From Stenomitos frigidus ULC18 (GTDB taxonomy: Bacteria > Cyanobacteriota > Cyanobacteriia > Leptolyngbyales > Leptolyngbyaceae), in contig NZ_PVWK01000083.1 of NCBI RefSeq assembly GCF_003003795.1, positions 124,001 to 188,000 on the forward strand: a DNA stretch of 64,000 nucleotides, in the 5' to 3' direction. Of the stretch, positions 44,283 to 55,312 are shown piece by piece. Under the pieces are notes generated by a model. The model did not search any database. It was not told the DNA's origin and was given only the letters and a program-made list of their open reading frames with translations. The first letter of the stretch is position 1; every line of letters starts with the position of its first letter. The position numbers were made by a program, and so were the translations under genes.

Positions 44283-45674
44283 CTAAGCCTCGGGTTTCGC
44301 TTTCAGTTTCCAACCGGGTTTAATGACCTGACGAGCACGGGCAATCACCAGGCAATCATCAGGGACATCTTCAGTCACCGTTGAGCCTGCAGCAATGTTA
44401 ACCCCTTCGCCGATCGTGATGGGTGCCACCAGAACACTGTTAGAGCCGGTTTTCGTACGATCGCCAATTTGTGTCCGGTGCTTTTTCACACCATCATAGT
44501 TAGCGGTGATTGTACCTGCACCCACATTGACCTGATTTCCAGCCGTGGTGTCACCGAGATACGACAGATGTGCGACATTAGTGCGATCGCCCAGCTTCGT
44601 ATTCTTCAATTCCACAAAATTACCAATGCGGCAGCCAGAGCCTGTTTCCACATGTCCCCGTAGATGGGCATAGGGACCAATACGCGTGCCCGCTGCCACT
44701 GTGCTATCGGTAACAACGGAGTACATCACCGTCACTTGCTGACCAATCTGGCTATGCTCAATCAAGCTACTGGGGCCAATGCGACTACCCGCCTGGATGG
44801 TTGTCTTGCCACGGAGATGGGTTTGCGGCTCGATCACCACATCGGCTTCCAGCCCTACCGTATCGTCGATCGTGATGCTGCTTGGGTCAATCAGCGTCAC
44901 GCCTGCTGCCATCCAATGATCCTTAATGCGCGTTTGCAGAATGTCATAAGCAGCAGCCAGTTGCTTGCGATCGTTGATACCCAGAATTTCCTGGTAGTCT
45001 TCCACATCCACAGCCATCACCGGATTAAGGAAGTTGACTGTATCCGTCAGGTAATACTCTCTTTGATCATTGTCAGCCGTCAGCTTAGGCAACGCTTCTG
45101 CTAAGTCAGCCCACCGGAAACAGTAAACGCCCGCATTAATCCGACGATTCTGTTTCTGTGCAGGCGTGCAGTCTCTGTCTTCCACAATTTGCTGCAAGCG
45201 ATTTTGACTATCACAAAACACGCGTCCATACCCCTTCGGATTGGGTAGCTGAGCCGTTAAGATCGTCGCGGCATTGTGGTGTTCTCGGTGGGTCTCCAGC
45301 AGACGCTTCAACGTTTGGGGACGCAGCAAGGGCACATCTCCATTCAAAATCAGCAAGTCGCCCTGAAAGCCCTTCAAATGCGTCAATAGCTGCTGTGCGG
45401 CATGTCCGGTTCCTAGTTGTACAGTCTGCTCGACAAACTCAATGTTCGGCGCAGCATCGTCCTCAAGGTTGGTGAGTGCCTGTGTAATGAGCTCACCCCG
45501 ATAGCCCACAATGACCAGCCGTCTGGCCGTCTCAATCTCTGACAGACTACCGAGCACCCACTCGACCAGAGATTTGCCTCCGAGTCGATGAAGCACTTTA
45601 GGCAAGTCAGATTTCATCCGTGTGCCGCGTCCAGCAGCCAAAATTGCAACCGCTACCATTGTCGTCTGCGCCAC
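44283..45674 (-). CDS. glmU: bifunctional UDP-GlcNAc pyrophosphorylase / glucosamine-1-P acetyltransferase
   Basis: Makes UDP-N-acetylglucosamine in two steps: acetylation of glucosamine-1-phosphate by the C-terminal part and uridylation by the N-terminal part. It supplies peptidoglycan and surface glycans. The N-terminal nucleotidyltransferase has [20 protein letters not shown] and [12 protein letters not shown]. The C-terminal left-handed beta-helix is seen as hexapeptide repeats from about residue 260, with [40 protein letters not shown] and [13 protein letters not shown]. The length of 463 is normal. It is the only gene of this pathway visible in the window. Confidence 0.97.
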   Translation of the reverse strand: MAQTTMVAVAILAAGRGTRMKSDLPKVLHRLGGKSLVEWVLGSLSEIETARRLVIVGYRGELITQALTNLEDDAAPNIEFVEQTVQLGTGHAAQQLLTHLKGFQGDLLILNGDVPLLRPQTLKRLLETHREHHNAATILTAQLPNPKGYGRVFCDSQNRLQQIVEDRDCTPAQKQNRRINAGVYCFRWADLAEALPKLTADNDQREYYLTDTVNFLNPVMAVDVEDYQEILGINDRKQLAAAYDILQTRIKDHWMAAGVTLIDPSSITIDDTVGLEADVVIEPQTHLRGKTTIQAGSRIGPSSLIEHSQIGQQVTVMYSVVTDSTVAAGTRIGPYAHLRGHVETGSGCRIGNFVELKNTKLGDRTNVAHLSYLGDTTAGNQVNVGAGTITANYDGVKKHRTQIGDRTKTGSNSVLVAPITIGEGVNIAAGSTVTEDVPDDCLVIARARQVIKPGWKLKAKPEA

Positions 45675-46091
45675 CTAATTTGCTGTGGAGAAGAGTGCGA
45701 TCGCTCGCGTCTGCCTCTCCGCCTCTTCACGCTCTACAGAATACCATTCACGACACTGACATAAACTTGCATTCCAGCTTTTCAGATTTTATAGCTGTTG
45801 TCACAAAGCTTAGGACATTGGGATCAAAGGGGGAGTGGGGGCGTGCCCCCAGCCAGGGTTTCCACCCCTGCACCCCGTCCTAACCAGCATGGCTATAGCT
45901 ATAATTCATCCGTGACGGAGGGTTTTGTTCATCGTGTTTCGAACACGTAAGGCTTCCGTAGAACCGTACCAATTCAATATGAGAGTACACATAGCTTGCA
46001 AGGGCACGGCAATGTAGTGCCTCTACCCAACGATGAATCGGCTCTACGGAAGAACCAACAGATTTAAACACCAGCCCAGAGTCGACAGGGG
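45675..46091. other. 417-bp intergenic region
   Basis: Between glmU and the HD-GYP response regulator gene, both on the minus strand. No tRNA, array or convincing small gene was seen. A C-rich segment (45835-45880) and scattered short palindromes are present. Confidence 0.4.
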
Positions 46092-47111
46092 TCAGGCAGG
46101 TTGGGGCACGGGTGCTAAAGCCAGAGGTAAGGCGGCTGTTTCTGTTTGTACAGAACGGATAAACTCCTCAAACTGTTGGATCAATTCAGGGTTACGCCAG
46201 CCCGTTGCGGTTTCTTCTTTCAAAATAATGAGTGCATCGATCGGGGTAAAGGCTTTTTTATAAGGGCGCTCACTCGTTAGAGCATCATAAATATCAATGA
46301 TTTGAAAAATCTGAGCTAAAAGCGGAATTTGCTCTCCTAAAAGTCCGTCAGGATAGCCTGTCCCGTCCCAGCGCTCGTGGTGATGACGGATAATCGGCAG
46401 CACTCCACGCATGGTTCGCAGCGGTTGGCAGATCTTCACTCCAATGAGCACATGCTGCTGCATGATTTCCCATTCTTCCGGCGTGAGTTTACCTGGCTTT
46501 AGCAAAATAGCGTCGGGAATGCCGACCTTGCCGATGTCGTGCAGATAGCCACCCCACATGAGATCACGGATTTCAATGCGGGAGAGGCCGAGAAATTCTC
46601 CGAAGGCTTGACCGTGAGCCACGAGCCGTTCGCAATGATCGCCTGTGTTAGGGTCACGACTTTCGACCGTTTGGGCGATCGAAAAGAGCACTTTTTCGGC
46701 GTGGTCAAGGTCTTCGTTAAGACGCTTTTGACGAATCAGTGATTTGACACGAGCAGACAGTTCCAGCTGATCAAACGGTTTGGTCAAGAAGTCATCACCA
46801 CCAGCTTCAATGCCTTTCAGCCGAGCGCGACGATCGTCCAGCGCCGTGACAAAAACCACAGGAGTCAGCCGCGTTTGCTCATCTTGTTTCAGACGACGGC
46901 ACACTTCAAAGCCATCCATCCCAGGCATCATGACATCAAGCAAAATCAAGTCGGGGTTCGTTGCAACCATAGAGTCTAACGCTGCTGGGCCACTATCTGC
47001 CTCTAGCACGTCGTAGCCTTCGACTGAAAGCAATGCAACGGCTGTTAGTCGGCTGGAGGGGTTGTCATCAACAACAAGCACTCTGGGTCGCTCTGTATAG
47101 AGGCGGTTCAC
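46092..47111 (-). CDS. response regulator with HD-GYP domain (RpfG-like)
   Basis: An RpfG-type two-domain protein. The receiver domain begins with RVLVVDDNPSSRLTAVALLS, has the phosphoacceptor Asp in LILLDVMMPGMDGFEVCRRL and Lys in FLTKPFDQ. The HD-GYP domain has HCERLVAHGQAFGEFLG, GGYLHDIGKVGIPD, and IIRHHHERWDGTGYPDGLLG, the full HHExxDGxGYP signature of a cyclic-di-GMP phosphodiesterase. The GTG at 47111 (VNRLYTERP) was chosen because GTGAGGT lies about 11 bases upstream; a longer GTG start at 47159 has no such site. The cognate kinase is not adjacent. Confidence 0.93.
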   Translation of the reverse strand: MNRLYTERPRVLVVDDNPSSRLTAVALLSVEGYDVLEADSGPAALDSMVATNPDLILLDVMMPGMDGFEVCRRLKQDEQTRLTPVVFVTALDDRRARLKGIEAGGDDFLTKPFDQLELSARVKSLIRQKRLNEDLDHAEKVLFSIAQTVESRDPNTGDHCERLVAHGQAFGEFLGLSRIEIRDLMWGGYLHDIGKVGIPDAILLKPGKLTPEEWEIMQQHVLIGVKICQPLRTMRGVLPIIRHHHERWDGTGYPDGLLGEQIPLLAQIFQIIDIYDALTSERPYKKAFTPIDALIILKEETATGWRNPELIQQFEEFIRSVQTETAALPLALAPVPQPA

Positions 47112-47399
47112 TAAAGCAGACCTCACGCTAAGGATTATTCTAACTGCTCCACAGCGCACAGTTCAGCAGGCGCTGGATGGGTTCATGGGGCAGTGAACTC
47201 CAGTATGGGCTTTTGTTTAGAGGGAGAAATCGGGTTTTCTACGGAAGTTAGTATTTCCGTGCACTGGGTAAGTTCACCAGGATTAGCCTCAATTTTGACA
47301 AACAGAATGATTGCTTAGAAGCCTACTGTTACCCAGCTATCAGGAACCTGTAGGACTTAGATAAAAGCAACTGTAAAAGTAACTGAGCGATCGCGATCG

Positions 47400-47630
47400 C
47401 TAAACTTCAGTTGTGATTTGAGGGTGAGGCTTGCTATGACGGTTGGAGATCTCAGCCTGAAGCGTTGGCAACCACTCGACTGAAACCTGCGGCGGTGGCA
47501 AGCTACTCGCATTACATGTGGGATCGCTTTTTTCTAAAATCTCAAGGCGACAACGGCGGCACAGCCAGTAGGATTTACCAGAGCGGATATGCCGCAGTAA
47601 AATATCGGAACATAAAGGGCAGCTTGCCAT
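47400..47630 (-). CDS. small zinc-ribbon protein
   Basis: A 76-residue protein from the ATG at 47630 (MASCPLCSD). CPLC and CRRC, 19 residues between pairs, form one zinc ribbon with the form CxxC...GKSYWLCRRC. Small proteins with this arrangement recur in cyanobacteria, usually with a Trp/Tyr-x-C-x-x-C motif, and their role is not known. The tail is rich in Pro, Gln and His and lacks structure. Twelve extra residues are possible with an upstream start at 47666 but do not look conserved. Confidence 0.6.
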   Translation of the reverse strand: MASCPLCSDILLRHIRSGKSYWLCRRCRLEILEKSDPTCNASSLPPPQVSVEWLPTLQAEISNRHSKPHPQITTEV

Positions 47631-47988
47631 TTTATTACCAGTTGAATGTTTATTGTTAAAAAACAAGGCGCTAAGAACGTTGCTTTAAATATGACAGTCG
47701 TCTTTTCGCACGACTACAGTCTGTGGATATATTTTGTTCCACAGAGCTTCTTTCACTATTAGGATCATTGAGTGGCGAGTGATCCCCTTGACAATCCTGA
47801 TGCTTATGTTGACTATTCTTGCTGTATAAATACAAAGATGCCTGTATATGTAACTACAACTTAAATTAACTTTATGCACTTGACAAAACTCTGTTTTTTT
47901 ATGCTTTGTAACGGTGCTGTTTCACTGCAAGCGGCGAATTTAAGCAATATGAAGACAGCACTAACGCGTTTCAAGCTTCACTAGTCTT
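47631..47988. other. 358-bp AT-rich intergenic region
   Basis: AT-rich compared with its neighbours. It contains TTGACA (47789 region) and TTGACT followed by TATAAATAC, so a promoter reading rightward toward the gene at 47989 is plausible, but spacing is not ideal. No gene, tRNA or array seen. Confidence 0.35.
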
Positions 47989-48282
47989 ATGAGAGCCAGA
48001 ATTGAACATGACATTGTATTTCTGCATCGCGAAGATGTGCCGGAATACAAAAAAGGCGGTTCAGTTGTGAGAAACAGCTATTTTTGGGCACTGCGATCGA
48101 TCGCCGCACAGTCATATCGTCAGCGTGACTGGGAATACGAAGCAGAGGTCTGGCTTGCACTCCAGCGTATGTTACTTTCCTTTACTGAATCGGGCTACCT
48201 AGGCTTACGAGAAACGCAGTTGGAGTTTCCGGCTGAGGCAGACATTCCAGCCGTCTTAAAGCCGATCGCAACCTGGGAATGA
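47989..48282 (+). CDS. small hypothetical protein
   Basis: A 97-residue soluble, mostly helical protein (RNSYFWALRSIAAQSYRQRD, EAEVWLALQRMLLSFTESGYLG). It is acidic and has no signal or membrane segment. The family is not recognised. The codon use and length suggest a real gene, but it stands alone between two repeat-rich gaps. Confidence 0.5.
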   Translation: MRARIEHDIVFLHREDVPEYKKGGSVVRNSYFWALRSIAAQSYRQRDWEYEAEVWLALQRMLLSFTESGYLGLRETQLEFPAEADIPAVLKPIATWE

Positions 48283-48738
48283 TGCTTAGGAGCGTCGATT
48301 ATCTAAAATCGACAAATTACAGCAATTTTCGTTTGAATAAGCCACATCGACTGAGTGTGAGCGTCTGGTTCGCGCCTGCGAGCAGGATGCTCGATTGTGG
48401 CTGACCCATTTGCAAACGGCTGTATTTGCAGGTAGGGGCGCACGGCCCTATGGGAAATGCCGGAGTGATTAAATTCGTGTTCCTTAGCATGTAACATGGG
48501 CGCGTTAGCTGCGATACAAAGGTGTTATGAGGATGGCATGACAAGGGAGCTTGCTAAAATGCCTTAGCAGTGTCGTTTTACAGTACACAAGCAGCTTGCT
48601 TTCTGAATTCGTCTGCTAGACACTGGCAGTCTCATGGCTGCGACCCGAATCGTTGTGGAAGCGACGTTCTATGGCAACGTTCCCTGTTTCTACGATCGGA
48701 GGGGTTTGTGCAGAATTAATCGCTTCAGGAGTTACAGG
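48283..48738. other. 456-bp region upstream of crcB, with repeat copy
   Basis: Contains dispersed repeat copy B (48425-48482). A GGAG-type site lies at its right end. No crcB-type fluoride riboswitch consensus (GGCGATGG...GCC...CTGATGA) could be matched. The frame from 48634 to 48738 is continuous with crcB but is probably untranslated. Confidence 0.45.
48425..48482. repeat. dispersed repeat copy B
   Basis: The inverted counterpart of 31785-31851. It matches TTTGCAG, AGGGGCGCACGG, GGGAAATGCCGGAGTGATT and TGTTCC in order, but lacks the second half of the hairpin (about eight bases), so its stem is broken. Confidence 0.75.
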
Positions 48739-49194
48739 ATGTTAGTGACCCTCTTGCATCACGTTTTAAACGGTTTGGGTAAAACGCTAGGGCTTCTGTC
48801 TGCGATCGATCCGTCTCTCCGCGCACCGTTCGCAGTGATTCTGGGAGCCATTCCGGGGGCGCTAAGCCGTTATTATTTAACGCTGTTTTTTGCTCGGTGG
48901 TTGGGCGCTAGTTTTCCGTACGGCACCTTTGTCATCAACCTCACAGGCGCAATGGTAATGGGCTTTTTTATCACCTTGACGCTGGAGCGAACAATGACTT
49001 CACCAGAACTGCGATTGCTCGTCGCCACTGGTTTCTTAGGGTCATACACTACCTTTTCTAGCTATGAGTTAGATACATTCAACCTGCTGCAGTCGGGCAA
49101 CAGAGGCTTAGCGTTGGTGTATTGGCTAGGTAGCGCGGTTTTAGGCTTTCTCAGCCTAGAGTTAGGCAACCTGCTGGCAAGGAGGGTGTCGTGA
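48739..49194 (+). CDS. crcB: CrcB/FluC fluoride channel
   Basis: A 151-residue four-helix membrane protein that exports fluoride as a dual-topology dimer. The family signatures are GAIPGALSRYYLTLFFARWL, FPYGTFVINLTGAMVMGFF (the pore Asn in FVINLTG) and VATGFLGSYTTFSSYELDT (the Phe/Thr/Ser track). The ATG at 48739 has AGGAG eight bases upstream and gives the usual length; a longer frame from 48634 would add 35 residues unlike the family. A single copy is seen here, so a homodimer is expected unless a second copy lies elsewhere. Confidence 0.93.
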   Translation: MLVTLLHHVLNGLGKTLGLLSAIDPSLRAPFAVILGAIPGALSRYYLTLFFARWLGASFPYGTFVINLTGAMVMGFFITLTLERTMTSPELRLLVATGFLGSYTTFSSYELDTFNLLQSGNRGLALVYWLGSAVLGFLSLELGNLLARRVS

Positions 49195-49609
49195 TAGCGT
49201 GGAAGCCACCCTAACAACTGGCAACCCCCACCTAGACAAGGGTCTGGGAAAGGTTCCCGGTACTTATTTTGTAAAGCTTATATGAATTAGATTGCTACAT
49301 GTGTAAGACTTATATAAAGTGTGCAATGGCTAAGAGCGCAACCTGCGCGCAAACGCATTGATTTGCCCTCCTTAAAAACCTCGCACCATTGAGGTTTAGG
49401 GGATCAAGTGTGGGTCCTAGCAAGTTGAAGTAACGCAGTCAAAGGTCGGTTGCAGTCTGTTCAGCAACGTTGCTGACAAAAATCAAACTGGCAGCAACCT
49501 GCTTGGCATTCAAATTTAGTTCTTTTAATCTCTAAAGTCGAAAAGTTGACGGGTTCAGTGCTCTACCAGGCGAAGAAATACGTACGTTTTGTGAGAGCAT
49601 CAGGCGCAT
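49195..49609. other. 415-bp intergenic region with a short hairpin
   Basis: Holds the hairpin AAACCTC/GAGGTTT (49376-49397, eight-base loop). No gene, tRNA or array was recognised. An uncharacterised small RNA is possible, since the gap lies upstream of a very small gene. Confidence 0.4.
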
Positions 49610-49810
49610 ATGTCCAAACAGCGAGTCGAGTTAAATCCCGAAAATGCCGCAGTCGTGAATGAGTTGGTCACTCTGGGCTTCTTTAAAACCCCTACGATTG
49701 CTGCCAATTATCTTCTGGCAGTGATTGGTAAACGCGCACTGCATCGATTGCGAAGAAAACTAAAGCAGCGCTTGCTGGAGCGTGATGACCAACAACGCGC
49801 TGCAGAGTAA
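49610..49810 (+). CDS. small basic hypothetical protein
   Basis: 66 residues, helical and very basic at the end (GKRALHRLRRKLKQRLLERDDQQ). The start MSKQRVELNPENAAVVNELVTLGF resembles short DNA-binding or antitoxin-like proteins, but no partner gene is adjacent. The frame converges with the ArsM-like gene, 54 bp apart. Family not recognised; the coding call itself is uncertain. Confidence 0.45.
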   Translation: MSKQRVELNPENAAVVNELVTLGFFKTPTIAANYLLAVIGKRALHRLRRKLKQRLLERDDQQRAAE

Positions 49811-49864
49811 GCTTCTGCTGCCGTAGAACCGTCATATACAACGGTTCTACGGCTAATAAAGCAT

Positions 49865-51088
49865 TTAGCAGCAACGATCAGACGGATCGCAGCATGAGTT
49901 CGCATCACTGGTGAGCGTTGCACGGTACTCTAAACCTTTTGTTTCACGGGGATGACGGACAAGATCGCGAGCACAATCGAAGCTCGCAGCCGTAGCCAAT
50001 GGTACGTTAGCCTGCGGTAGGACAGGGATGATGTCTTGCTGATAGGGACTTTTCGGATCGGTATAGATCTGGAACGTTTTGTCGCAAACTGCCATCCGCT
50101 GACCGCGATAGAGCGTGTGCCCGTCATCATCCTGCACTGCTTTCCAGGGGCCTTTGTAGACTACGGCTTGATTGCGTTCCCAGCACGCGCCATCTTTACC
50201 TTTGAAGGCGCGTACGGTCATGGAGCGAAATTCAATGCCGTCAATGACCTGCCAGGGTTCTGCTTGTCGCACCAGAATCTCAACGCCGTAAAAGCCTGCT
50301 TGCTCGAACATTTCTAAGAAGGCATCTTCGCGGAAGGCTCCGGCGATGCAACCACTCCAGAGTTCGGGATCATTCAGGATCGCTGGTGTAGGATCTTCGT
50401 CGCAAACAATGTCGGAAATGACCGCTCGCCCACCTCGCTTGAGGACGCGGTAGAGTTCTTGAAAAAGCTGCTGCTTGTCCTGGGGACGGACCAGGTTGAG
50501 CACGCAGTTAGAAATGACTACATCTATACTATTGTCAGCAATTAAAGGCTCATCTTGTCGCCAGCGATCGCACTCCGCTTCAAACGCACTCAATTGATCA
50601 AGCGCAGTAATAGGGTGCTGAGTCAGCCACGCCTGGGCACGATCGCGATCCAGCGCCAGGTCTTGGATTTTCCCTTTCACAAACGAAACATTACGATAGC
50701 CCAATGCCGCTGCCATCGCATCAAGATATTTGCGCGACAGCGACAACATTTCATCGTTGAAGTCTACGCCAATGACGCGTCCTGTCGCACCGACTTTTTG
50801 AGCCAGAATATAGCAATTTTTTCCAGCCCCGGAACCGAGATCAACGACCGTTTCACCACTCTCTACGTACTTCGTTGGATCGCCACAGCCATAGTCTTTC
50901 TCGACGATCTCGGCAGGAAGTTTGGCAAGATGATGGGCATCGTACCCATCGGTAGGGCAGCAAAGCGCCGCTTCGGGCTGACGTGCCCCCGCTTCATAGC
51001 GCTGTAAAACAGCCTGTTCAACATCGTAAGCAACGGTTTCGGATGCTTCGCAGCAGGGTATCTGTTGGTTTGTTGCAATCTCAGTCAT
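49865..51088 (-). CDS. ArsM-like SAM methyltransferase with terminal Cys pairs
   Basis: A 407-residue methyltransferase. The SAM core shows VESGETVVDLGSGAGKNCYI, GVDFNDEMLSLSRKYL, IDVVISNCVLNLV and RVLKRGGRAVISDI. Two single Cys residues, in SNCVLNL and WSGCIAGAF, match the positions of thiols that hold arsenic in arsenite methyltransferases. Further Cys pairs occur at PCCEA and LCCPTDGYD near the N-terminus and at SCCDPSDRCC at the very end, as expected for a metal- or metalloid-handling protein. The C-terminal 130 residues form an extra domain beyond the common ArsM core. The chromate transporter gene lies upstream on the same strand, 245 bp away. Confidence 0.82.
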   Translation of the reverse strand: MTEIATNQQIPCCEASETVAYDVEQAVLQRYEAGARQPEAALCCPTDGYDAHHLAKLPAEIVEKDYGCGDPTKYVESGETVVDLGSGAGKNCYILAQKVGATGRVIGVDFNDEMLSLSRKYLDAMAAALGYRNVSFVKGKIQDLALDRDRAQAWLTQHPITALDQLSAFEAECDRWRQDEPLIADNSIDVVISNCVLNLVRPQDKQQLFQELYRVLKRGGRAVISDIVCDEDPTPAILNDPELWSGCIAGAFREDAFLEMFEQAGFYGVEILVRQAEPWQVIDGIEFRSMTVRAFKGKDGACWERNQAVVYKGPWKAVQDDDGHTLYRGQRMAVCDKTFQIYTDPKSPYQQDIIPVLPQANVPLATAASFDCARDLVRHPRETKGLEYRATLTSDANSCCDPSDRCC

Positions 51089-51151
51089 CGTGTCTTCTCG
51101 CTCAATCCATTGCTATCAGGGGTTTGCCTTTAGTGTAGTTATTTTAAGGTG

Positions 51152-51260
51152 GTCAGGAGTCAGGAGTCAGCGGTCAGCGGTCAGTGATTTTAAAAGTTTT
51201 GAGTCGCGCTTTGCGCCGCTGAGTCCGTTGGACACGCTTCGCGAACGCTAGAGAGTTTTG
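51152..51260. repeat. heptamer repeats and full-length nested repeat element
   Basis: GGTCAGC/GGAGTCA units (51152-51186) are followed by GTTTTGAGT (from 51196), a GC-rich core with GCGTTCGCGAAGCGTGTCC on the reverse strand, and AGAGAGTTTTG (to 51260). Read in reverse, this is the long version of the element inside the SNF2 and tocopherol cyclase genes, which both lack the central part. Confidence 0.75.
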
Positions 51261-51333
51261 CATTGAGCTTTCTTGCGCCTCCCGCTCCCTACTGAAAGCT
51301 GATAGCTGAAAGCTGATAGCTAATGGCTTAAAT

Positions 51334-52569
51334 TTATGCAATCCAGCCGAACTTTTGCGCTAAAAAGCCGATCGTTCCGCCTGCCAATACCAGCCAGGCA
51401 GAGTTGATTTTGAACCGAAACACAACGATCGTGCTGACCAGCGCGACGCCTATTGTTAGCCAATCAATCAGTGCTTCGCGTGCCAGCGTGTAGGTGACAA
51501 CTGCCATCAGTCCCAGAGAAGCAGCATTCACGCCATCTAAAAAGCCACTTGTCCAGGGTGACGATCGAAGCTTGGCTGCCCAGGGGCTGACGATCGCCAC
51601 AAACACAAAGGCAGGCAGAAAAATGCCGATCGTGCCCGCGATCGCGCCTACATTGCCCGCGATCAGGTAGCCAATAAACGTGGCAGTGGTGAAGACAGGA
51701 CCGGGCGTGAGTTGTCCGATCGCCACTGCATCTAAAAGCTGCTGAGACGTGAGCCATTGCATCCGTTCCACCAAGTCTCGTTGCAAGAAGGCAAGCAGCA
51801 CATAACCGCTGCCGTACAGTACAGAGCCTATTTTGAGAAAAACCAGAAACACTTGTGGCCAGGTCGCTTTACCAATGGCGGCAGTCGTTACACTGACTTG
51901 CGACAGAACGATCGGGAATGGTAACAACGCAGCGACGCCCGTATTGCCTCGCTGGATGTTCTTGAACAGCATGACACCTAGCCCTGCTAGTAAAAGCAAC
52001 ACCAGCTCATTGACGTTTAGAAAGAAGGCAGCGATGACGGTTGCGCCTGCGATCGCAGTCGGCAGATCTTTAATGGCAGCTTTGCCCAACTTCCAAAAGG
52101 CTTGCGCCACGATCGCCATAATCACAGGCTTCACGCCATACAGCAGCCAGCCCACTTCGGGAACGGTCTGAAAACGGACGTAAACGGCTGCTAATGCCCA
52201 CACAATCAGCATGGCGGGCAGAATAAAGCACGATCCGGCAATGATTAAGCCCTTCCAGCCCGCGCGATCGTAGCCAATATGCACCGCCAGTTCCGTGGAA
52301 TTAGGTCCCGGAATCAGGTTGGTGATGCCCAGCAGATCCAGCAGTTTTTCCTGACTCAGCCACTGCCGACGTTTCACGCACTCGTCATCCATCATGGCGA
52401 TATGGGCTGCGGGACCGCCAAACGCGATCGTCCCTAGTTTAAGAAAAACGATCGCCAGTTCGCTCAACCGCTGTTGCCTTTGGACGCCGTTGAGCTGCTT
52501 ATAGGGCATGTTCGCCGCTTCAACCTGCACTCGTTCTTGAGACTCAGCCACAGAAATTGCCTCACTCAC
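51334..52569 (-). CDS. chrA: chromate transporter, two-domain form
   Basis: A 411-residue CHR-family membrane protein, exporting chromate in characterised members. The two homologous halves each carry the family motif: FLKLGTIAFGGPAAHIAMM with LIPGPNSTELAVHIGY in the first, and FLKIGSVLYGSGYVLLAFL with LTPGPVFTTATFIGYL in the second. About ten to twelve membrane segments are expected. It is transcribed toward the ArsM-like gene, with a repeat-filled gap of 245 bp between them. A link to oxyanion resistance is suggested by this pairing, though many ChrA-type proteins have other anions as substrates. Confidence 0.93.
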   Translation of the reverse strand: MSEAISVAESQERVQVEAANMPYKQLNGVQRQQRLSELAIVFLKLGTIAFGGPAAHIAMMDDECVKRRQWLSQEKLLDLLGITNLIPGPNSTELAVHIGYDRAGWKGLIIAGSCFILPAMLIVWALAAVYVRFQTVPEVGWLLYGVKPVIMAIVAQAFWKLGKAAIKDLPTAIAGATVIAAFFLNVNELVLLLLAGLGVMLFKNIQRGNTGVAALLPFPIVLSQVSVTTAAIGKATWPQVFLVFLKIGSVLYGSGYVLLAFLQRDLVERMQWLTSQQLLDAVAIGQLTPGPVFTTATFIGYLIAGNVGAIAGTIGIFLPAFVFVAIVSPWAAKLRSSPWTSGFLDGVNAASLGLMAVVTYTLAREALIDWLTIGVALVSTIVVFRFKINSAWLVLAGGTIGFLAQKFGWIA

Positions 52570-52684
52570 TCACCGTGATTCTTCTGACGTTCTGGCACTG
52601 GTTCGGTATTCCCCCCTTAAACGTACTGGTTGCAGTTATGGCGAGAAGTGTCAGAATGGTTTGAAACGGATACCAAATTAGCAC

Positions 52685-54240
<1,556 letters not shown>

Positions 54241-54393
54241 AAAGCTTCCTCTCCGCCAGCTCAAGTTTAAGGAGATTTCTAGTAAACAAACTACCCGCTG
54301 TCTATGCCCTACGGGCAGGCTACGCCAACGACTCCGCTCAGCCAGCTTGCACCCTGAGCGGAGTCGAAGGGTAAAATCTTTGCCGGAAATCGC

Positions 54394-55170
54394 CTAAGTA
54401 TTGCGTCCTGCCATCACGCCACCATCTACATCCCATGTCGCACCCGTGACCCAGGAAGTATGCTTGGACAGCAAGAAGGTAATGACTTCTGCAACATCGA
54501 TCGGTTGACCAATCCGTCCGATCGGATGAAAGCTGTTGAAGCTCTGTAGCGTTGTCTGGATATCTTCTGGTTTGATAAACGCTCCGTAGATCGGTGTTTC
54601 GACAACAGCGGGTGCAACCGCATTCACACGAATTTGGTACTGAGCCAGCTCCATTGCTAAATGTTGTGTGAGTGCGTGCAAGCCTGCCTTCGCCATTGAG
54701 TAAGCCGAGGATGGGGTCGCCAACACTGCTTGATGCGCCCACATTGAACCCACATTGACGATGGCACCACCTTGCTTTTGCTGCACCATATTGCGAACAA
54801 CCTGCTGTGTTGCAAAGAAAGTGCCGCGATTGAGGTTGAGGTAGCGATCGTAGTCTGCCTCTGAGTGCTCAAGAAAGGGCTGGGGCAGAAAAACACCCGC
54901 CGCATTGACGAGATAGTGAACCTGCGGGAGATGGGAAGCAATCTGCTCGATCAGTCGCAAGGTGTCTTGGCGATCGCTAATATCCGCTTGCCAGACTTGG
55001 ATGCTACCGTGTTGTTCAAGCTCAGTCGCTATTGCCTGAAGTTTTTCAAGCGTGCGCCCGACGATCGTAACAGCGGCTCCTTGCTTGAGCAGCATTTCTG
55101 CAACCGTCCGCCCGATGCCACTGCTTCCTCCTATAACCAGTCCTTGTTTCTGCTTAAACTCTTGATACAT
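54394..55170 (-). CDS. short-chain dehydrogenase/reductase
   Basis: A 258-residue classical SDR. The cofactor motif is [18 protein letters not shown], with VGRTLEKL in the position where an Arg favours [13 protein letters not shown] is the NAAG motif. The active site is formed by VNVGSMWAH (Ser) and [10 protein letters not shown] (Tyr-x-x-x-Lys). The terminal [16 protein letters not shown] is the usual end of the family. The substrate is unknown. It is divergent from an HxlR-type regulator gene with 142 bp between them and is a likely target of that regulator. Confidence 0.92.
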   Translation of the reverse strand: MYQEFKQKQGLVIGGSSGIGRTVAEMLLKQGAAVTIVGRTLEKLQAIATELEQHGSIQVWQADISDRQDTLRLIEQIASHLPQVHYLVNAAGVFLPQPFLEHSEADYDRYLNLNRGTFFATQQVVRNMVQQKQGGAIVNVGSMWAHQAVLATPSSAYSMAKAGLHALTQHLAMELAQYQIRVNAVAPAVVETPIYGAFIKPEDIQTTLQSFNSFHPIGRIGQPIDVAEVITFLLSKHTSWVTGATWDVDGGVMAGRNT

Positions 55171-55312
55171 GGTGATTTCCTTACTAGAGGTTATGGCGTG
55201 GGTGCAACCACAGCCAGCAGCATAGGCAAGTTAGACACGGTATAAAAGTAAGCACCTTCCAGTGAGGTACGCACTTTGGGGTCGCAATTGAGCCAGGGCA
55301 GGAAGATTTTTT

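Noticed and set aside
48634-48738. 35-residue N-terminal extension of CrcB
   Set aside because: The extension does not resemble the family and the internal ATG at 48739 has a good AGGAG site.
48540-48738. Fluoride riboswitch upstream of crcB
   Set aside because: The conserved blocks of the crcB motif could not be matched in order.
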